From Paenibacillus segetis (lineage in GTDB: Bacteria; Bacillota; Bacilli; Paenibacillales; Paenibacillaceae), in contig NZ_BMFT01000002.1 in the NCBI RefSeq assembly GCF_014639155.1, positions 62,001 through 126,000 of the forward strand: a stretch of DNA of 64,000 bases. The letters are read 5' to 3'. How positions within the stretch are numbered: the first letter of the stretch is position 1; the number at the start of each line of letters is the position of its first letter. The translations under genes and the position numbers were made by a program. Under the pieces are notes generated by a model, which ran no database searches, was not told the DNA's origin, and was given only the letters and a program-made list of their open reading frames with translations. Of the stretch, positions 61,629 through 64,000 are shown piece after piece.

Positions 61629-63875
61629 TTAATGCAGGTTCTTGACATATTCCCCCGGAGATACACCAATATATTGTTTGAAAATTCGAATGAATGAGTT
61701 GGTATTATTGCATCCGACAATAGCAGCCACCTCATGAACCTTATAATCCTTCTGATTTAGAAGTTCCTTGGCTCTTTTCACCTTTAATGTATTGACATAT
61801 TGTTTGAAATTAATGTCCAATGAATTCTTTAATAGCTTGCTAACATAGCTCTCAGACAGGTTAAATTCATCCGCAATATCTGTTAACGATATATCTTTAT
61901 CAAAGTTCTTATGGATATAAATAAAGATTTGGGAAGCGGTAGAGCTCTCTAAACTGAATTTCTCCTTGTTGCAATAATTAAAGACTAATTCGAACATCGT
62001 GAAGGTTTTTTCTGTGAACTTCGAGACAGGAACCTCCATGAACTCGTTTAAGATATCAGGATATTCTTTTACAAATTGATTCAAGGTTGTTCCATTCGTA
62101 TTTAAGCATCGCTTGAAGGTAGTTAAGATCGAATGTTTCAAATTGGACAGATCCACAGGGCCAAGCGTCGTATGTTTGATATTCTGATCCAGAAGATTTC
62201 GGAGCAGGTCGTAAGCTTTGCCCAATTCATTCGAATTGACATAGTTAATAAGACAGGCTTCCGTCTCAATCGGATAATAACAAACCGCTTCTTCGAGATC
62301 TTGAATACACGAAGAGGTTAACACCTTGTTTGCCGTCGCATATTTATATTTGCCTATCCGGAGCAGCTCCTGCAGCGCGGAAGTCAGCTCATGGAGTTGA
62401 TACGTACTGGATATACATGCTGTAATATCGAGTGCTAGATCTTGTTCGATGGTATGAACAACGGTCATCGCAATTTGCTTCAAAGACTCAGATGATATGC
62501 GATTAAAAATAATACAGTATTTACTCTTATCTAATGGCAATGTAAAGAAATCTCCGTATTCACACGGAATCTCTCTGATTAACGAATTGAAAACAAAGGA
62601 TAGATTCGGAGCGGGTACCGTCTTATCTAAGGCTTCAATTCCTTCGCATTCCAATAGGATGATATTCAAGTCTTCCTGAAACTTCTCTAAATGAAGTTGA
62701 GACAGATTGTCTTGGATAAACTCCTCGCTTGCAATTCCATAAATGACCTTTCGGAAGAAATCCTCCCGTAGATGAACAGCAGAATGATCCAGCTTATCCT
62801 GCAGAGCATGATTAATGGAATAGATCTGTTCAATGCTAGATTGAATGTAAGCGAGTTCATGAATTTGGTTGACCTGTTCTTGAGAAGAGGCCGTAGAATG
62901 ACCCTTTTGCTCATCTAGAAATTGCAGCAGCTGGCGAATTGGTTTGTAACTTGACCGTGTAGCTACATAAGCAAGTATGATACCAAGCAGTAGCAGAAGC
63001 ACACTAGGGAATAACGCCGTCTTCCAAATTTCAACGAAAATAGCTCCAAAAGAAGTTACTTTACTGGAGTAAACATAGTTCAGATTCGGAATCACCTTGG
63101 AAGGATGAATATAATTAATGGTTGATCCCATTTTCAATCCATTAATTTCTTGGTCATCTATTGTATTAATATGAGCTAAGATCTCTGTATCTAGCTCCTT
63201 ATGATGAATATAGGAACTGATGGTTTCATCGGTATGTAGATAAAAGTTACCTTTGGGGTTATCGGCAACACCCGGTAACAAAGAGACTCTATCCATAACA
63301 ACAAAGAAATAAAGCGGTTCCATACTTGAATTTACAATTTGATGAATCATCACGATATTATCCGGTTTCTTGGACAACGATTGCGGGACGACATAGGTAT
63401 TCGACGTAAGAAAAGGTTTCTCCATTTGTTGGAGCTGATCCAATGCTCCTGAATCAATGCCGAGCTCCTTCAAATAATTATTAATATTATAGGTTCCTCC
63501 AGCCGTGATCACCAGATCATCTGTCAGCTTGGTAATCCCAAAGGTGAAGCCTAGCTGACCAAAGCCTTGCAGTTGATCTATTAGAGCATTGTATAAATTA
63601 GCAATGTTGAGATAATTCGTACCGGTACTATAGCGATAATCGGTTAAGCTTTGCAGCGTAGATATCTTATATACAAAATCCATTGCAGTGCGGAGTTTGA
63701 AGTCTGCATAATTGCTGTTTTGATCGATATATAGTTGGTTACTATGATTGGTTTGGGTATCCACCATTTGGTAACCTTTATAAAATATGATGGATGAGGT
63801 AATCGCCGAATATAGCAGGACAATAACGATAAATAAGGTTAGCATTTTATACAAAAATTTCTTCTTCACCATCAT
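61629..63875 (-). CDS. Membrane-anchored AraC-type transcriptional regulator
   Basis: 748 residues. N-terminal helix (about 9-33), an extracytoplasmic domain (about 35-275) of Cache-like form, a second helix (about 285-310), a middle region with coiled-coil and GGDEF-like non-catalytic folds (about 320-600), and a C-terminal AraC pair (DISLTDIADEFNLSESYVSKLLKNSLD and VHEVAAIVGCNNTNSFIRIFKQYIG). Such large one-component regulators are common in Paenibacillus and control sugar-utilisation genes. It sits directly upstream of the GH88 gene in the same direction; sensing of an oligosaccharide is likely. GGGGGAG lies before the start. Confidence 0.92.
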   Translation of the reverse strand: MMVKKKFLYKMLTLFIVIVLLYSAITSSIIFYKGYQMVDTQTNHSNQLYIDQNSNYADFKLRTAMDFVYKISTLQSLTDYRYSTGTNYLNIANLYNALIDQLQGFGQLGFTFGITKLTDDLVITAGGTYNINNYLKELGIDSGALDQLQQMEKPFLTSNTYVVPQSLSKKPDNIVMIHQIVNSSMEPLYFFVVMDRVSLLPGVADNPKGNFYLHTDETISSYIHHKELDTEILAHINTIDDQEINGLKMGSTINYIHPSKVIPNLNYVYSSKVTSFGAIFVEIWKTALFPSVLLLLLGIILAYVATRSSYKPIRQLLQFLDEQKGHSTASSQEQVNQIHELAYIQSSIEQIYSINHALQDKLDHSAVHLREDFFRKVIYGIASEEFIQDNLSQLHLEKFQEDLNIILLECEGIEALDKTVPAPNLSFVFNSLIREIPCEYGDFFTLPLDKSKYCIIFNRISSESLKQIAMTVVHTIEQDLALDITACISSTYQLHELTSALQELLRIGKYKYATANKVLTSSCIQDLEEAVCYYPIETEACLINYVNSNELGKAYDLLRNLLDQNIKHTTLGPVDLSNLKHSILTTFKRCLNTNGTTLNQFVKEYPDILNEFMEVPVSKFTEKTFTMFELVFNYCNKEKFSLESSTASQIFIYIHKNFDKDISLTDIADEFNLSESYVSKLLKNSLDINFKQYVNTLKVKRAKELLNQKDYKVHEVAAIVGCNNTNSFIRIFKQYIGVSPGEYVKNLH

Positions 63876-64000
63876 GTAATACTCCCCCAGTATCCTCCTT
63901 ATGATTGAATCGTCTCAAGTCTACATCAAGTTGAAGTGGAGTTCTAAGCAAAATTTTACAAATCGTAAGGATACTCATTTCTTGACCCAATGTAAACCCT
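63876..64000. other. Upstream region of the membrane AraC gene, window end
   Basis: Short A+T-rich stretch before the AraC-type gene; expected to carry its promoter. No further gene seen. Confidence 0.4.

Overview
The window looks like chromosomal DNA of a low-to-mid GC, spore-forming Firmicute of the Paenibacillus type. The evidence is the conserved end of the walRK neighbourhood (an htrA-type protease, a CxxH/CxxC mini-protein and rlmH), copper-amine-oxidase-like 'stalk' and SLH surface proteins, a large membrane-anchored AraC regulator, many TTG/GTG starts behind strong GGAGG sites, and classic Firmicute RNA control elements (a PyrR attenuator, a glycine riboswitch, GC stems followed by U-runs). 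I saw no rRNA, tRNA, CRISPR array, intact insertion sequence or prophage. The assignment rests on gene content read by eye, not on a database search.

Layout. 1-8.4 kb: an htrA gene cut by the window edge, glpD, the CxxH/CxxC protein, a fused histidine kinase-response regulator, a membrane 'sensor' protein, a YkoP-like protein with a polysaccharide deacetylase, and rlmH. 8.5-13 kb: an FMN-type protein divergent from a WYL regulator, then a decayed stretch with an IS630 remnant, a DUF4190 protein and a secreted protein. 13.6-17.1 kb: a 1145-residue secreted multidomain protein. 17.4-20.2 kb: codBA behind a PyrR-type attenuator. 20.6-31.8 kb: small regulator/effector pairs (AHSA1, AraC-GyrI, MATE/TetR, HxlR/AHSA1, methyltransferases), an Ntn hydrolase, a DUF421 protein, a sugar-dehydrogenase-like protein and an unusual Sm-like/Arg-Ser-rich/Gly-rich protein.

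31.8-36.8 kb (minus strand): a five-gene operon of nucleoside phosphorylase, GntR/UTRA regulator, MtnA-type sugar-1-phosphate isomerase, CNT nucleoside transporter and class II aldolase. Read as a pathway it imports a nucleoside or 5'-deoxynucleoside, phosphorolyses it, isomerises the pentose-1-phosphate and cleaves it to DHAP plus an aldehyde, a phosphorylase/transporter version of the DHAP shunt. It has a readable promoter and a 17-bp palindrome at the transcription start, and is my best candidate for an under-described system. 36.8-39.2 kb: carboxynorspermidine synthase and decarboxylase (polyamine synthesis) behind a long structured leader.

39.9-52.6 kb: AraC/sulfatase divergent pair, AlkD-like protein, cycA behind a glycine riboswitch, an SLH protein, a phosphoesterase, MocR/FMN-protein divergent pair, an HPr kinase paralogue and a stalk-domain protein. 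52.8-56.0 kb: a compact NAD salvage operon, pnuC-nadR-nrtR-NADAR, with palindromes upstream. 56.2-63.9 kb: a HelD-type RNA polymerase recycling factor, a MerR-AHSA1-AHSA1 operon with a 19-bp-spacer promoter, a GH88 hydrolase and a membrane-bound AraC regulator. A recurring design is the divergent regulator-target pair whose operator palindromes overlap readable sigma-A promoters.
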